Assembly (NCBI RefSeq): GCF_030063305.1
Contig: NZ_JASISV010000001.1
Coordinates: forward strand, 1,054,001 to 1,118,000
Direction: 5' to 3'
DNA: 64,000 nucleotides
Source of the DNA: Salinibacterium sp. G-O1
Lineage (GTDB): Bacteria; Actinomycetota; Actinomycetes; Actinomycetales; Microbacteriaceae
Part shown: positions 18,261 through 26,326 of the stretch, in pieces
How the letters are laid out: every line of letters starts with the position of its first letter
Position numbering within the stretch: position 1 is the stretch's first letter
Made by a program: the position numbers and the translations under genes
The notes under the pieces: model-generated
Databases searched by the model: none
Told to the model about the DNA's origin: nothing
What the model saw: only the letters and a program-made list of their open reading frames with translations

Positions 18261-19283
18261 GTGCCTTCGCCGACCCCACGACGCAAACGTGCAACCGTTC
18301 ACGAGGTCGCCTCGGAGGCGGGCGTCTCCCGCGGGACGGTCAGCAGGGCCATCAACGGCGACCGGTACGTGTCGGCCGAAGCCCGTAAGGCAATCGACGC
18401 CGCGATCATCAAGACGGGCTATGTCCCCAACCTCGCAGCCAGAAGTCTTGTGATGCAGCGCTCTCAGGCCATCGGGTTGCTTGTGCACGAACCGCACTCG
18501 ATGTTTGTGGAGGACCCCAACATCGGTGACATCCTGCTGGGCGCAAACCGGGAACTCTCCAAGGCTGGCTACCTCATGACGATGCTCGTGGTCGATTCGG
18601 AGGGCGACACCGCTCCGATCGAGCGCTATCTCAGCGGGGGCGTCGTCGACGGGGTCATCGTGATCTCAGCGCGACGTGACGATCCCCTTACCGCCGTCAT
18701 CCGTCGGCTGGGGCTCCCCGCCGCCTTCGTCGGGCATCCGCCGGATATTGAGGGCATGTCGTTCGTCGGCATCGACAACCACAAGGCGGCGGAGGCGATC
18801 ACGCTGCGCCTCATCGGCACCGGCCGCAAGCGGGTCGGGATGATCGCTGCCGCCCTCGACCGTGACTCGGGCGCCGACCGGCTCGCCGGGTTCACTGCGG
18901 CCCTCGGTGACGATTTCGACCCCACCCTCGTGAGCGCGGTCGACCTCTATTCGTACTCGGAGGGGGTTCGCGGAATGCGCGCGCTGTTGCAGCGCGAGCC
19001 GAACATCGACGGGGTCTTCGCCGCCTCCGATTCACTCGCGGCGGGTGCCCTCGACGTGCTCAGGGAGGCCGGATATCGTGTGCCGGAAGACGTGGGCATC
19101 GTCGGATTCGACAACAGCGACTGGGCGACCCGCTGCGACCCTCCACTGTCGACGGTGGACCAGCCCGCCGCGGGGCTCGGCACGAGTGCGGCACGGTCGG
19201 TTCTCAACCAACTGGACGGGGTCGGACCGGAGCCGGGCGGGATCTATCTCGATACCCCGATCATTTGGCGCGACTCCGCGTAG
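18261..19283 (+). CDS. LacI-family transcriptional repressor
   Basis: Regulator of 340 residues. The N-terminal helix-turn-helix contains ATVHEVASEAGVSRGTVSRA and the hinge segment GYVPNLAARSLV; the rest is a periplasmic-binding-protein-like effector domain ending with the FDNSDWATRCDPPLSTVDQP signature. The effector is probably a sugar or glycoside released from the esterase's substrate, by inference. TACAGT (18249-18254) is followed by six bases and GTG 18261, matching the leaderless pattern; ATG 18255 in the same frame would lie before the transcription start. It diverges from the wall-anchored esterase gene with two operators in between. Confidence 0.9.
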   Translation: MPSPTPRRKRATVHEVASEAGVSRGTVSRAINGDRYVSAEARKAIDAAIIKTGYVPNLAARSLVMQRSQAIGLLVHEPHSMFVEDPNIGDILLGANRELSKAGYLMTMLVVDSEGDTAPIERYLSGGVVDGVIVISARRDDPLTAVIRRLGLPAAFVGHPPDIEGMSFVGIDNHKAAEAITLRLIGTGRKRVGMIAAALDRDSGADRLAGFTAALGDDFDPTLVSAVDLYSYSEGVRGMRALLQREPNIDGVFAASDSLAAGALDVLREAGYRVPEDVGIVGFDNSDWATRCDPPLSTVDQPAAGLGTSAARSVLNQLDGVGPEPGGIYLDTPIIWRDSA

Positions 19284-19331
19284 ACCGGCCGATCGTGCGG
19301 CGGGGTGCACGTGTGCCGGTACCGTTATGAC

Positions 19332-19823
19332 ATGGCTGATGACGCGCGCGAGATCCTGACCTGGAACGACTTCGGAACGGCATCGCGCGAGCTCGCAACC
19401 AAGGTGGTTCTGAGCGGTTTCGAGACCGATGTAGTCGTCGCGATCGCCCGCGGTGGATTGCTGCTGGCCGGAAGTGTCGCGTATGCGCTCGGGGTCAAGA
19501 GCTGTGGTGCCGTCAACGCGGAGTTCTACACCGGGGTCGGCACACGGCTGCCCGAGCCCGTGATGATGCCTCCGCTGCTGGACGAGGCATCCATCGTCGG
19601 TAAGAAGGTGCTTCTGGTGGACGACGTCTCCGATTCGGGCCGCACGCTCGCGATGGTCGTGCAGCTGCTTGAGCTGGGTGGAGCCGAGGTTCGCACCGTC
19701 TGCCTGTACTCGAAGCCCGGCACCGTGCTCGAGCCCACGTACACCTGGCGCAAGACGGATCGCTGGATTGACTTTCCGTGGTCGGAATTGCCGCCGGTCA
19801 CCCCGGAGGAAGCCGCAGCCTGA
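19332..19823 (+). CDS. PRPP-dependent phosphoribosyltransferase (purine-type)
   Basis: Type I phosphoribosyltransferase of 163 residues. The PRPP-binding signature is [14 protein letters not shown] and an upstream [13 protein letters not shown] loop supplies the PPi-binding Arg-Gly. The short length and [10 protein letters not shown] region resemble xanthine/hypoxanthine-guanine enzymes of the archaeal-like XPRT group; the base is not certain. TACCGT (19320-19325) is six bases before ATG 19332. Its stop codon overlaps the start codon of ung by one base, so the two are translationally linked. Confidence 0.82.
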   Translation: MADDAREILTWNDFGTASRELATKVVLSGFETDVVVAIARGGLLLAGSVAYALGVKSCGAVNAEFYTGVGTRLPEPVMMPPLLDEASIVGKKVLLVDDVSDSGRTLAMVVQLLELGGAEVRTVCLYSKPGTVLEPTYTWRKTDRWIDFPWSELPPVTPEEAAA

Positions 19824-20500
19824 TGCCGGAACCGCTGGCCGGTCGGATCGACCCGAGCTGGACTCGCGCGCTCAAGCCGGTCTCGAACCAGTTCGCGGCG
19901 ATGGGCGATTTCCTGCGGGCCGAGACGGCTGCCGGGCGCGACTACCTGCCGGAAGATCAGAACGTCCTGCGGGCTTTCAGCTATCCACTGGATGGCGTTC
20001 GCGTGCTGATCGTCGGGCAGGATCCGTATCCGACGCCGGGGCACGCTGTCGGGCTCTCATTCTCGGTCGATCGGAACGTGCGGCCGGTGCCGCGCAGCCT
20101 GCAAAACATCTACCGCGAACTGCACGAAGACCTGGGGGTCAAAATCCCGGATCACGGTGACCTCGGCGCATGGGCGTCGAAAGGCGTCATGCTGTTGAAC
20201 AGGGTGTTGACCGTGCAGGCTGGGTTGGCAGGATCGCACCGTGGCAAGGGGTGGGAAGCCGTGACCGGGGCGGCGATCCGAGCCCTCGCTGACCGTCCGG
20301 GCCCGCTCGTCGCGATTCTGTGGGGACGGGATGCCGCCAGCCTGAGCCCGCTGCTCGGATCGACCCCCACCATCGTCAGTGCGCACCCCAGTCCGCTGTC
20401 TGCCCGAAAAGGCTTCTTCGGCTCGAGACCATTCAGCCGCGCCAATGAACTGCTGGCTGACCAGGGCGCAAGCCCGGTCGACTGGTCACTTCCTGAGTAG
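19823..20500 (+). CDS. ung: uracil-DNA glycosylase (family 1)
   Basis: Base-excision repair enzyme of 225 residues that removes uracil from DNA. The water-activating motif GQDPYP (Asp67) and the leucine-loop motif [13 protein letters not shown] (His188) are intact, as is LLNRVLTV for uracil recognition. ATG 19823 overlaps the preceding stop (TGATG) and has GGAGGAAG upstream. Length and motif spacing are normal for family 1. Confidence 0.95.
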   Translation: MPEPLAGRIDPSWTRALKPVSNQFAAMGDFLRAETAAGRDYLPEDQNVLRAFSYPLDGVRVLIVGQDPYPTPGHAVGLSFSVDRNVRPVPRSLQNIYRELHEDLGVKIPDHGDLGAWASKGVMLLNRVLTVQAGLAGSHRGKGWEAVTGAAIRALADRPGPLVAILWGRDAASLSPLLGSTPTIVSAHPSPLSARKGFFGSRPFSRANELLADQGASPVDWSLPE

Positions 20501-20509
20501 GCTCGATTC

Positions 20510-21091
20510 ATGCTCGAAGAGGAATACCAGCCGCGTCGCCAGCTGCCCCCTCACCTTCGTCCGGCGCCGGTGCGAGAGGCTCCATTTTCGTTCACGCTCC
20601 GGACGGCCGAACTCGGTGACTTGCCGAGCATTCGCGAGATCTACAACCACTACGTGCTCAACTCGTCGATCACCTTCGACAATGTGCCCTGGACCTTTCC
20701 GGTGCTCCGCAAAAAATTCGAGGATGTGACCCAGCGAGGGTTCCCGTTCATCGTGGCGGTCAGTCCGGGCGGGCAACTGCTCGGTTTCGCCTACGTCTAC
20801 CCGTGGAAGGCGAAGGCGGCCTACCGGTTCAGCGTTGAGAACCACATCTATCTCGGGCCGGCCTCCGCGGGCAAGGGATTGGGCAAGGCAATGATGGCCG
20901 AGCTGATCGCCAGGTCACGTGCGGCCGGTGTCAGGGAGATCATCGCCGTGATCGCCGACAAGAATGCCGACGCCTCGATCGCTATGCACGAGAAGCTCGG
21001 CTTCAGAGTCGTTGGCCACATGGGCCGAGTTGGTTTCAAGTTCGACCGCTGGCTGGGCACCGTGACCATGAGGCTCGCTCTGCGCAAGTAG
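20510..21091 (+). CDS. GNAT N-acetyltransferase, phosphinothricin/L-methionine-sulfoximine acetyltransferase-like
   Basis: Acetyltransferase of 193 residues. After a Pro-rich N-terminal extension of about 27 residues comes the PAT/MnaT fold: IREIYNHYVLNSSITFD, the WKAKAAYRFSVENHIYL strand, the acetyl-CoA loop GKGLGKAMM and the C-terminal HEKLGFRVVGHMGRVGFKF. Relatives acetylate glutamine analogues or methionine sulfoximine/sulfone; true substrate unknown. TAGGCT (20498-20503) and six bases precede ATG 20510, so it has its own leaderless promoter inside the end of ung. Confidence 0.85.
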   Translation: MLEEEYQPRRQLPPHLRPAPVREAPFSFTLRTAELGDLPSIREIYNHYVLNSSITFDNVPWTFPVLRKKFEDVTQRGFPFIVAVSPGGQLLGFAYVYPWKAKAAYRFSVENHIYLGPASAGKGLGKAMMAELIARSRAAGVREIIAVIADKNADASIAMHEKLGFRVVGHMGRVGFKFDRWLGTVTMRLALRK

Positions 21092-21109
21092 GGTCGCGGT
21101 GCCCGCCGG

Positions 21110-21862
21110 TCAGGCGGTCGGGGTGGCCCTGCGCATGAGGAAGAATCCCGTCACCCCCGCGATCGCCGTGATCACCAGGCTCCACAGCATCGACCCAACC
21201 AGGCCAGCTGTCGCGAAGAATTCGCCGACGGCTGGCCAACCCTGAGCGAAGAAGATCAGAGCAACAAGCCCGATCAGGCCGAGCCCGATGATGATGAAGA
21301 ACATCACGAGCCCGGTCGCCTTCCACCGAACCCACACCGACGCAGCGGCTGCTCCCACGAAGAAGAAAAACAGGAAGGCGAGGAAGAAGACGAGCAACCG
21401 CTCTGCCGGGGTTTCCCCGAAGTAGAAGGTGGTGAACATCTGGGCGCCGATGCCCCAGCCATTCGTCGCCTCCTCGATCAGGGAGAGGATCGTGAGAGCG
21501 ACGCTGTAAGCGGCAGACAGCAGCACGAACGTCAGGGCACTGCCCAGGTAGAAGTCGCGCCGGGTCACCCCGAAGCCGAGCGCGAACGGGAACGTGATGC
21601 TGATGGCCTGCACGGCCACCACGAGCATGTACACGAAGATGAAGAAGTTCGACCCCGAATACTGAAGCCCGTCCCGCGCGTCCGCAGTGTCGCTCGCAAC
21701 GCTCAGAATGAGTGCCCAGACCGCGAGGGTTCCGGCGAAGATGATGCCGAGGATCACCCACGGCAGAATGATGGTCGTCCAGGGGTTAGCGAGATGCAGG
21801 CGCACGATGTTCAGGATGCGCCGCATCGGTGTCGCAGGGGCGTGGACGGTGGTGGTAGTCAT
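21110..21862 (-). CDS. ABC transporter permease-like membrane protein
   Basis: Membrane protein of 250 residues with six hydrophobic segments and a short cytoplasmic N-terminus, arranged like ABC-2-type permeases. It overlaps the ATP-binding subunit gene by four bases and ends the GntR-ABC operon, so I assign it as the membrane subunit. The loop FGVTRRDFYLGSALTF after the third segment resembles the coupling region of bacitracin/lantibiotic-type ABC exporters. Substrate unknown; role in envelope stress or antibiotic response is inferred from YtrA-type operons. Confidence 0.75.
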   Translation of the reverse strand: MTTTTVHAPATPMRRILNIVRLHLANPWTTIILPWVILGIIFAGTLAVWALILSVASDTADARDGLQYSGSNFFIFVYMLVVAVQAISITFPFALGFGVTRRDFYLGSALTFVLLSAAYSVALTILSLIEEATNGWGIGAQMFTTFYFGETPAERLLVFFLAFLFFFFVGAAAASVWVRWKATGLVMFFIIIGLGLIGLVALIFFAQGWPAVGEFFATAGLVGSMLWSLVITAIAGVTGFFLMRRATPTA

Positions 21863-22764
21863 GCTCTTGCCTCGATTTCTTTCTCGTTGCCGCCGAGCTC
21901 CGTCAGGTTGGTTCGGCGGATGATGAGCTGTTGCAGGGACACCGGTGACAATTCGAGGCCGGATGCCGCGGCATCCGCTCGCTCGGTCGATGTCAGACCG
22001 GCGATCGTGACCGAGGCGAGCCCGCCGATCCCGTCACGATGGAGCACTTCCCGGTTGCCGATGAACGCGTCGACGGCACCGCTCGGGCCGACAACGGCTG
22101 TAGCGCTGCCGCGTAGCTCGTCTGCGGTTTCGTCGATGATGATCTGGCCGTCGTCGATGACGATCACGTGCTCGAGCAGGTTCGCCACCTCGTCAATGAG
22201 ATGGGTGGACAGCACGATCGTGCGGGGGTGCTCGGCGTAATCCTCGAGGAGGCGGTCGTAGAAGATCTGTCTCGCCACGGCGTCGAGGCCGAGGTATGGC
22301 TCATCGAAGAAGGTGAGGGGCGCGCGCGAGGCGAGACCGACGATCACGCCGATGGACGACAGCTGCCCGCGCGAGAGCTTCTTGATCTTTCGGTCGAGGG
22401 GAAGCCGGAAGTCAGCGATCAGTCGTTCAGCGAAGTCGGCGTCCCAGTTCGCGAAGAACCATGGCGCGCTCTTGAAGACATGCTTGGCGCGGAAGTCTTC
22501 CGGGTAGCGCTGGCTCTCCTTGATGAACGAGATGTTCTGCAACACCGAGGCATTCTCGACGGGTGACTGCCCGAAGACGTTGATGTCGCCGCTGGTGGCG
22601 AATTGCTGCCCCGTGAGCAGTTGCATCAGGGTGGTCTTGCCCGCGCCGTTTCGACCGAGCAACCCACAGATCGTGTTCTCTTCGATGGAGAACGATACGT
22701 TGTCGACCGCCGCGAGCTTGCCGAAGTTCTTGGTGAGGTTCGATACCTCGATGATGGTCGTCAT
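21859..22764 (-). CDS. ABC transporter ATP-binding protein
   Basis: ATPase of 301 residues. Walker A is GRNGAGKTTL, the signature motif is LSRGQLSS, Walker B is LTFFDEPYLGLD, and the switch His lies in VLSTHLIDE. The signature LSRGQ rather than LSGGQ is common in YtrB-type exporters. The C-terminal 80 residues (after about 220) form an accessory region. It overlaps both neighbours by four bases, fixing it in the operon regulator - ATPase - permease. Confidence 0.9.
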   Translation of the reverse strand: MTTIIEVSNLTKNFGKLAAVDNVSFSIEENTICGLLGRNGAGKTTLMQLLTGQQFATSGDINVFGQSPVENASVLQNISFIKESQRYPEDFRAKHVFKSAPWFFANWDADFAERLIADFRLPLDRKIKKLSRGQLSSIGVIVGLASRAPLTFFDEPYLGLDAVARQIFYDRLLEDYAEHPRTIVLSTHLIDEVANLLEHVIVIDDGQIIIDETADELRGSATAVVGPSGAVDAFIGNREVLHRDGIGGLASVTIAGLTSTERADAAASGLELSPVSLQQLIIRRTNLTELGGNEKEIEARA

Positions 22765-23117
22765 GGCGTACCTTCCTTCGTGAGCATGGCGGTGAGCTGG
22801 TCTGCGGTGATGCCGAGTTTCATAGCTTCGGCGATGAGGGGGCGGATGAAATCCACAGGGAACTGTTCTCGTCGTTGTTGCACGAGGCGCTCCCTGGCGC
22901 CGCTGGCGACAAACATGCCAATGCCTCTTTTCTTGTAGATCGCACCGTCGTCAACGAGCAGGTTCACGCCCTTGAGGGCGGTCGCCGGATTGATGCGATA
23001 GAAGACCGCAATCTCATTGATGGATGGCACCTGGCTTTCTTCGGCCATGACGCCGGTGATGATGTCGTTCTCGATCTGTTCAGCAATCTGAGTGAAGATC
23101 GGGCGAGACTCGTCCAA
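22761..23117 (-). CDS. GntR-family regulator, YtrA subfamily
   Basis: Short regulator of 118 residues: winged helix-turn-helix (PIFTQIAEQIENDIITG, then VPSINEIAVFYRINPATALK) plus a short C-terminal dimerisation tail, the size and shape of YtrA-subfamily members that repress their own ABC-exporter operon. The frame is open to 23189, but TTG 23117 has an excellent GGAAGGAGG six to seven bases upstream and begins exactly at the conserved DESRPIFTQ. A 30-base dyad lies just upstream of that ribosome-binding site. Confidence 0.87.
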   Translation of the reverse strand: MDESRPIFTQIAEQIENDIITGVMAEESQVPSINEIAVFYRINPATALKGVNLLVDDGAIYKKRGIGMFVASGARERLVQQRREQFPVDFIRPLIAEAMKLGITADQLTAMLTKEGTP

Positions 23118-23137
23118 GGAGACCCTCCTTCCGGTGA

Positions 23138-23167
23138 GTTGGTTAGTTGGTTCAGTGACTAACCAAC
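23138..23167. promoter_or_regulatory. dyad operator of the GntR-ABC operon
   Basis: GTTGGTTAGT and ACTAACCAAC form perfect ten-base arms around a ten-base spacer, 21 bases upstream of the TTG start of the GntR gene. Position and symmetry fit an autoregulatory YtrA-type site. Confidence 0.7.
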
Positions 23168-23205
23168 CATGTTGCGTCAGCCGTGTCAAGACCTAGGCTC
23201 GGAAA

Positions 23206-24615
23206 GTGTTCGAACTTCATCACCTCACCGCCCTGGAACAGCTCGACTGGCTTCGACGCGGTGAGGTGACGCCCACCGAGCTCGCCACCCACTACCTCGA
23301 ACGCATAGAGCGACTCGACAGCGAGTTGGGCGCCTTCACCACAGTGACGCCGGATGCCGCACTCTCGCGCGCTCGTCACCTCGAGCAGCACGTACCGAAG
23401 TCGGCCGCACTGTGGGGACTGCCGTTGGGTGACAAAGACCTCTGGCAGCGAGCCGGTGTGCGCACCACGTTCGGCTCCAGGCTCATGAACGATTTCGTGC
23501 CCGAAGAGTCAGACGACATCGTCGTGGCCATGGACGAGGCCGGCGGCATCAGTCTCGGCAAGACCAACGCACCCGAATTCGGGCTGCCCGCCTACACCGA
23601 ATCGCTCGTCGCGCCTCCCGCACGCACCCCGTGGGACGTGACGCTCGGCGCAGGAGGCAGCAGCGGGGGAGCGGGCGTTGCCGTGGCGGCCGGGTTGCTT
23701 CCCGTCGCCCCCGGCTCTGACGGCGGTGGCTCCATCCGCATTCCGGCAGCGGCGACCGGGCTGGTCGGGTTGAAACCGTCCAGGGGACGCGTTCCGACGG
23801 GGTCAGGGTTCCTCTCGCTGGGCGGGCTCGTCGCCTCCGGCCCGCTGGCGCGCACGGTCGCCGACGCTGCGCTGCTGCTCGATGCGATCTCGGGGCCATC
23901 CCCGTGGTCGGTCGGCCCGCCCAGTTGGGACGGCGGCCCGCTGTTAGACGCCGCGGTGCGAGGCGAGGGCAGATTCCAGCTCGGAGTCATGACCACCTCG
24001 CCCTGGGATGACGCCTACGACATCACCGTGTCACCGGAGGCTGCCGAGGCGCTCGAGTTCGCGACGAAACACCTGGATGCGCTCGGCCACGGTCTCGAGG
24101 AGATCCGGTTGCAGAGTGACCCCAGCTACGCTCCAGCCTTTCGCGCGATCTGGCAGGCGGGGGCCGCCAATATCCCCGCAGAGGGCGAACAGCTCGAGTT
24201 GCTCGAGCCGCTCACGCGCTGGCTGGTCGCCCGCGGGCGCGAGCTGGATGCGCGTCACCTGGCGACCGCGCTGCAGCAGCTCGCGATGTTCGAGCGCAGC
24301 GTCATCCATCAGTTCGCGTCGTACGATGCGATCCTGACCCCGTCACTTGCGATGACCCCGCGCCCGGTCGGCTGGTACAGCCAGGATGACCCCGAGCTGA
24401 ACTTCGCCCAGCAGGTGCAGTACACGCCGTGGACGAGTTTCGTGAATGTCAGCGGTCTTCCCGCAATCACCCTGCCCCTGTCGATGACGGCTGAGGGCCT
24501 GCCGATGGGGGTGCAGCTCATCGGCCGTCCGGGGCGCGAAGACGTGCTGCTGGCGATCGGAGCCCAGCTCGAGCGCCGCTGCTCCTGGCAGCACAGGCAC
24601 CCTCCGCAGTGGTGA
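23206..24615 (+). CDS. amidase (amidase-signature family)
   Basis: Enzyme of 469 residues of the amidase-signature family. The Ser-cisSer-Lys triad is visible: Lys77 in LPLGDKDLW, Ser152 in AGGSSGGAG and Ser176 in SDGGGSIRIPA. The C-terminal segment with FVNVSGLPAITLPL and GLPMGVQLIG is typical of stand-alone amidases rather than GatA, and no GatB/C genes are adjacent. It hydrolyses small amides; the substrate is unknown. TAGGCT (23194-23199) and six bases precede GTG 23206, so the mRNA is probably leaderless. It diverges from the GntR-ABC operon. Confidence 0.88.
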   Translation: MFELHHLTALEQLDWLRRGEVTPTELATHYLERIERLDSELGAFTTVTPDAALSRARHLEQHVPKSAALWGLPLGDKDLWQRAGVRTTFGSRLMNDFVPEESDDIVVAMDEAGGISLGKTNAPEFGLPAYTESLVAPPARTPWDVTLGAGGSSGGAGVAVAAGLLPVAPGSDGGGSIRIPAAATGLVGLKPSRGRVPTGSGFLSLGGLVASGPLARTVADAALLLDAISGPSPWSVGPPSWDGGPLLDAAVRGEGRFQLGVMTTSPWDDAYDITVSPEAAEALEFATKHLDALGHGLEEIRLQSDPSYAPAFRAIWQAGAANIPAEGEQLELLEPLTRWLVARGRELDARHLATALQQLAMFERSVIHQFASYDAILTPSLAMTPRPVGWYSQDDPELNFAQQVQYTPWTSFVNVSGLPAITLPLSMTAEGLPMGVQLIGRPGREDVLLAIGAQLERRCSWQHRHPPQW

Positions 24616-24653
24616 CCGCGTCGAGGCTGTGAATCGTCTTAGGGTGCCCAACG

Positions 24654-24672
24654 TTAGGTAAGGCATGCCTAT
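24654..24672 (+). promoter_or_regulatory. DtxR/IdeR-type iron box
   Basis: TTAGGTAAGGCATGCCTAT matches 14 of 19 positions of the actinobacterial iron-regulator consensus (TTAGGTTAGSCTAACCTAA) and overlaps the -10 element TATACT (24670-24675) of the next gene. Iron-dependent repression is the expected outcome. Confidence 0.8.
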
Positions 24673-24683
24673 ACTGGAATGAC

Positions 24684-25040
24684 ATGATCACCCCTGAGAC
24701 TTACGCCGCCAGCATCGCCTGGAACCCCAGAGACGCCGACCGGCTGTTGCTCGCGGGGGATGAGCACGCGCTCGACACCATCAAGGTGATCCTCGCGACC
24801 CTTCCGGCCAAATCCCGCGGCCAGGTGTTCATTGAGGTGCAGTCGGAAGCCGACATCGAGCTGATCGCAGCCCCTGGCAGGTTCGCCGTGTGCTGGCTGG
24901 TTCGCGACAGAGGACAGGCAATGCGACGTTCGGTCGATGCCTGGCTCGCCGAGATGCTGCCCGTCAGCGCCTTCGGCGAGAGCACCGTCTACTCGTGGAT
25001 CGCGTCAGACGGTCAGGCCAGACTGCTCAGCTCGAACTAG
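24684..25040 (+). CDS. stand-alone SIP-type (siderophore-interacting) C-terminal domain protein
   Basis: Small protein of 118 residues matching only the NADPH-binding C-terminal half of siderophore-interacting flavoproteins: LLLAGDEHALDTIKVIL, then a central strand FIEVQSEADIELI and the C-terminal WIASDG. The FAD-binding half is missing, so it cannot be a full ferric-siderophore reductase; it may pair with another flavoprotein. The iron box on its promoter ties it to iron limitation. TATACT ends eight bases before ATG, consistent with a leaderless or near-leaderless mRNA. It overlaps the convergent SDR gene by 14 bases. Confidence 0.8.
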   Translation: MITPETYAASIAWNPRDADRLLLAGDEHALDTIKVILATLPAKSRGQVFIEVQSEADIELIAAPGRFAVCWLVRDRGQAMRRSVDAWLAEMLPVSAFGESTVYSWIASDGQARLLSSN

Positions 25041-25863
25041 CAGGAAGCCTGCTGGGCCTCAGGCCCACCAGCAGCGCGCTCGCCGTCCAGAGAGCCTCTG
25101 CGTTGCCCGCGGTGTTAGCGCTCTTGTGCGTGCGTCCGTCCGGCTTCAGCCCGTCGAAGTATGTGCCATTCGCCGCCTCCACGCTCTCGACAGTCGCCAG
25201 ATGAACGAGAGGGGTCGCACCCTGTTCCGCCGAGATGCCCCAGTGGCCGCCGGACAGGAATTTCGCAGCCTTCATGACCGGCGAATCGCTGCCGAAGCCG
25301 GTCGCTACCGTCCCCGGGTGGAAGCTGTAGGCCTCGAGACCTCGAGCCGCCAGCGATTGTGTGAACAGGATCGTCGCGATCTTCGACGTACCGTAGGCCT
25401 TCCAGCCGCCCAGCCACGCGCGCTTCTTCCATTGCAGGTCATCGATGCGCAGGTCGCCGAACGCGTTGGCGATGCTCGCAGAGCCGATCACCTTGGCCTT
25501 GCTCGCCACCAGCTTCGGCATCAGCAGGTTGGTCAACAGGAACGGTGCGAGGTGGTTGTGCTGGATGGTGCGCTCGAAACCGTCGGCAGACACACCACGC
25601 TCGTGGATCAGTCCGCCGGCGTTGTTGGCCAGCACATCGATGCGTTCGTAGCGCTCGAGCAGCCTCTGGGCCAGAGCACGCACATCGTCGAGACGGTCGT
25701 AGTCCGCCAGAAACGGGGTGCCACCGATATCGGCGGCGACCTTGCGGGTGCGCTCGGGGTTGCGGCCGACAACCGCGACCTCCCAGCCCTCGGCCGCGAG
25801 CCGGCCAGCGGCATTCGCCCCGATCCCGGAACTCGCCCCGGTGATCACCACAGTCTTCGTCAT
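25027..25863 (-). CDS. SDR-family oxidoreductase (retinol-dehydrogenase-like)
   Basis: Short-chain dehydrogenase of 278 residues. The nucleotide-binding motif TGASSGIG, the NNAGG motif and the catalytic YGTSKIA (Tyr/Lys) are intact; VGRNPERT after strand 2 suggests NADP. The style is that of the large RDH/WWOX-like group with unknown substrates. It overlaps the upstream HEXXH-protein gene by four bases, indicating one operon, and overlaps the SIP-domain gene tail-to-tail. Confidence 0.85.
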   Translation of the reverse strand: MTKTVVITGASSGIGANAAGRLAAEGWEVAVVGRNPERTRKVAADIGGTPFLADYDRLDDVRALAQRLLERYERIDVLANNAGGLIHERGVSADGFERTIQHNHLAPFLLTNLLMPKLVASKAKVIGSASIANAFGDLRIDDLQWKKRAWLGGWKAYGTSKIATILFTQSLAARGLEAYSFHPGTVATGFGSDSPVMKAAKFLSGGHWGISAEQGATPLVHLATVESVEAANGTYFDGLKPDGRTHKSANTAGNAEALWTASALLVGLRPSRLPASSS

Positions 25864-26303
25864 CGGCCGTAGCCACCCTTCGCCAGTCCCGCCTCGATCT
25901 CGAAACGGTTGAGTCTCGCATCCCGCCCGGCATCAAGATAGAGCGGGATGAGTGCAAGACCGTACTTCTTCCATTGGGCGCAGTGCACGGCCTCGTGCTC
26001 GAGCACACGAGGGCTCGTATTGTTCGTCGTGAGGTACACCGCGCCAATCGTGGTCCCACCTCGACCGTAAGCCCATTTCGGCAATCCGGATGCCACGACC
26101 AGAGTTCCGGCGCGCCGCATCCTGAATCGCCCGAGCACCCCACCCCAGACCCACGCGCATGCTGTCGCGAACCAGAAGCCCGGGCGTGCCACGACCGGAT
26201 GGAGCAGGATGGCGCGCAGCCAACCGAGCCGGCTAAGGCGGCGCACAATGCCACCGGCAGCGCGAGCCGGGGACTCAGCGGAGCGGGATTCATCGGTCGG
26301 CAT
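25860..26303 (-). CDS. hypothetical protein with HEXXH motif and membrane segment
   Basis: Not recognised as a named family. The protein has 147 residues, a hydrophobic stretch around 40-58 and a conserved-looking core with LEHEAVHCAQW (His103-Glu-x-x-His107), the zinc-site form of metallopeptidases. A second zinc ligand cannot be assigned with confidence; Glu or Asp residues follow in YLDAGRDARLNRFEIEAG. It overlaps the SDR gene downstream by four bases. TATTCT lies seven bases before ATG, overlapping the -10 region of the divergent mshA-like gene. Confidence 0.7.
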   Translation of the reverse strand: MPTDESRSAESPARAAGGIVRRLSRLGWLRAILLHPVVARPGFWFATACAWVWGGVLGRFRMRRAGTLVVASGLPKWAYGRGGTTIGAVYLTTNNTSPRVLEHEAVHCAQWKKYGLALIPLYLDAGRDARLNRFEIEAGLAKGGYGR

Positions 26304-26326
26304 GGTTCGCAGAATACAGTGGCTGC

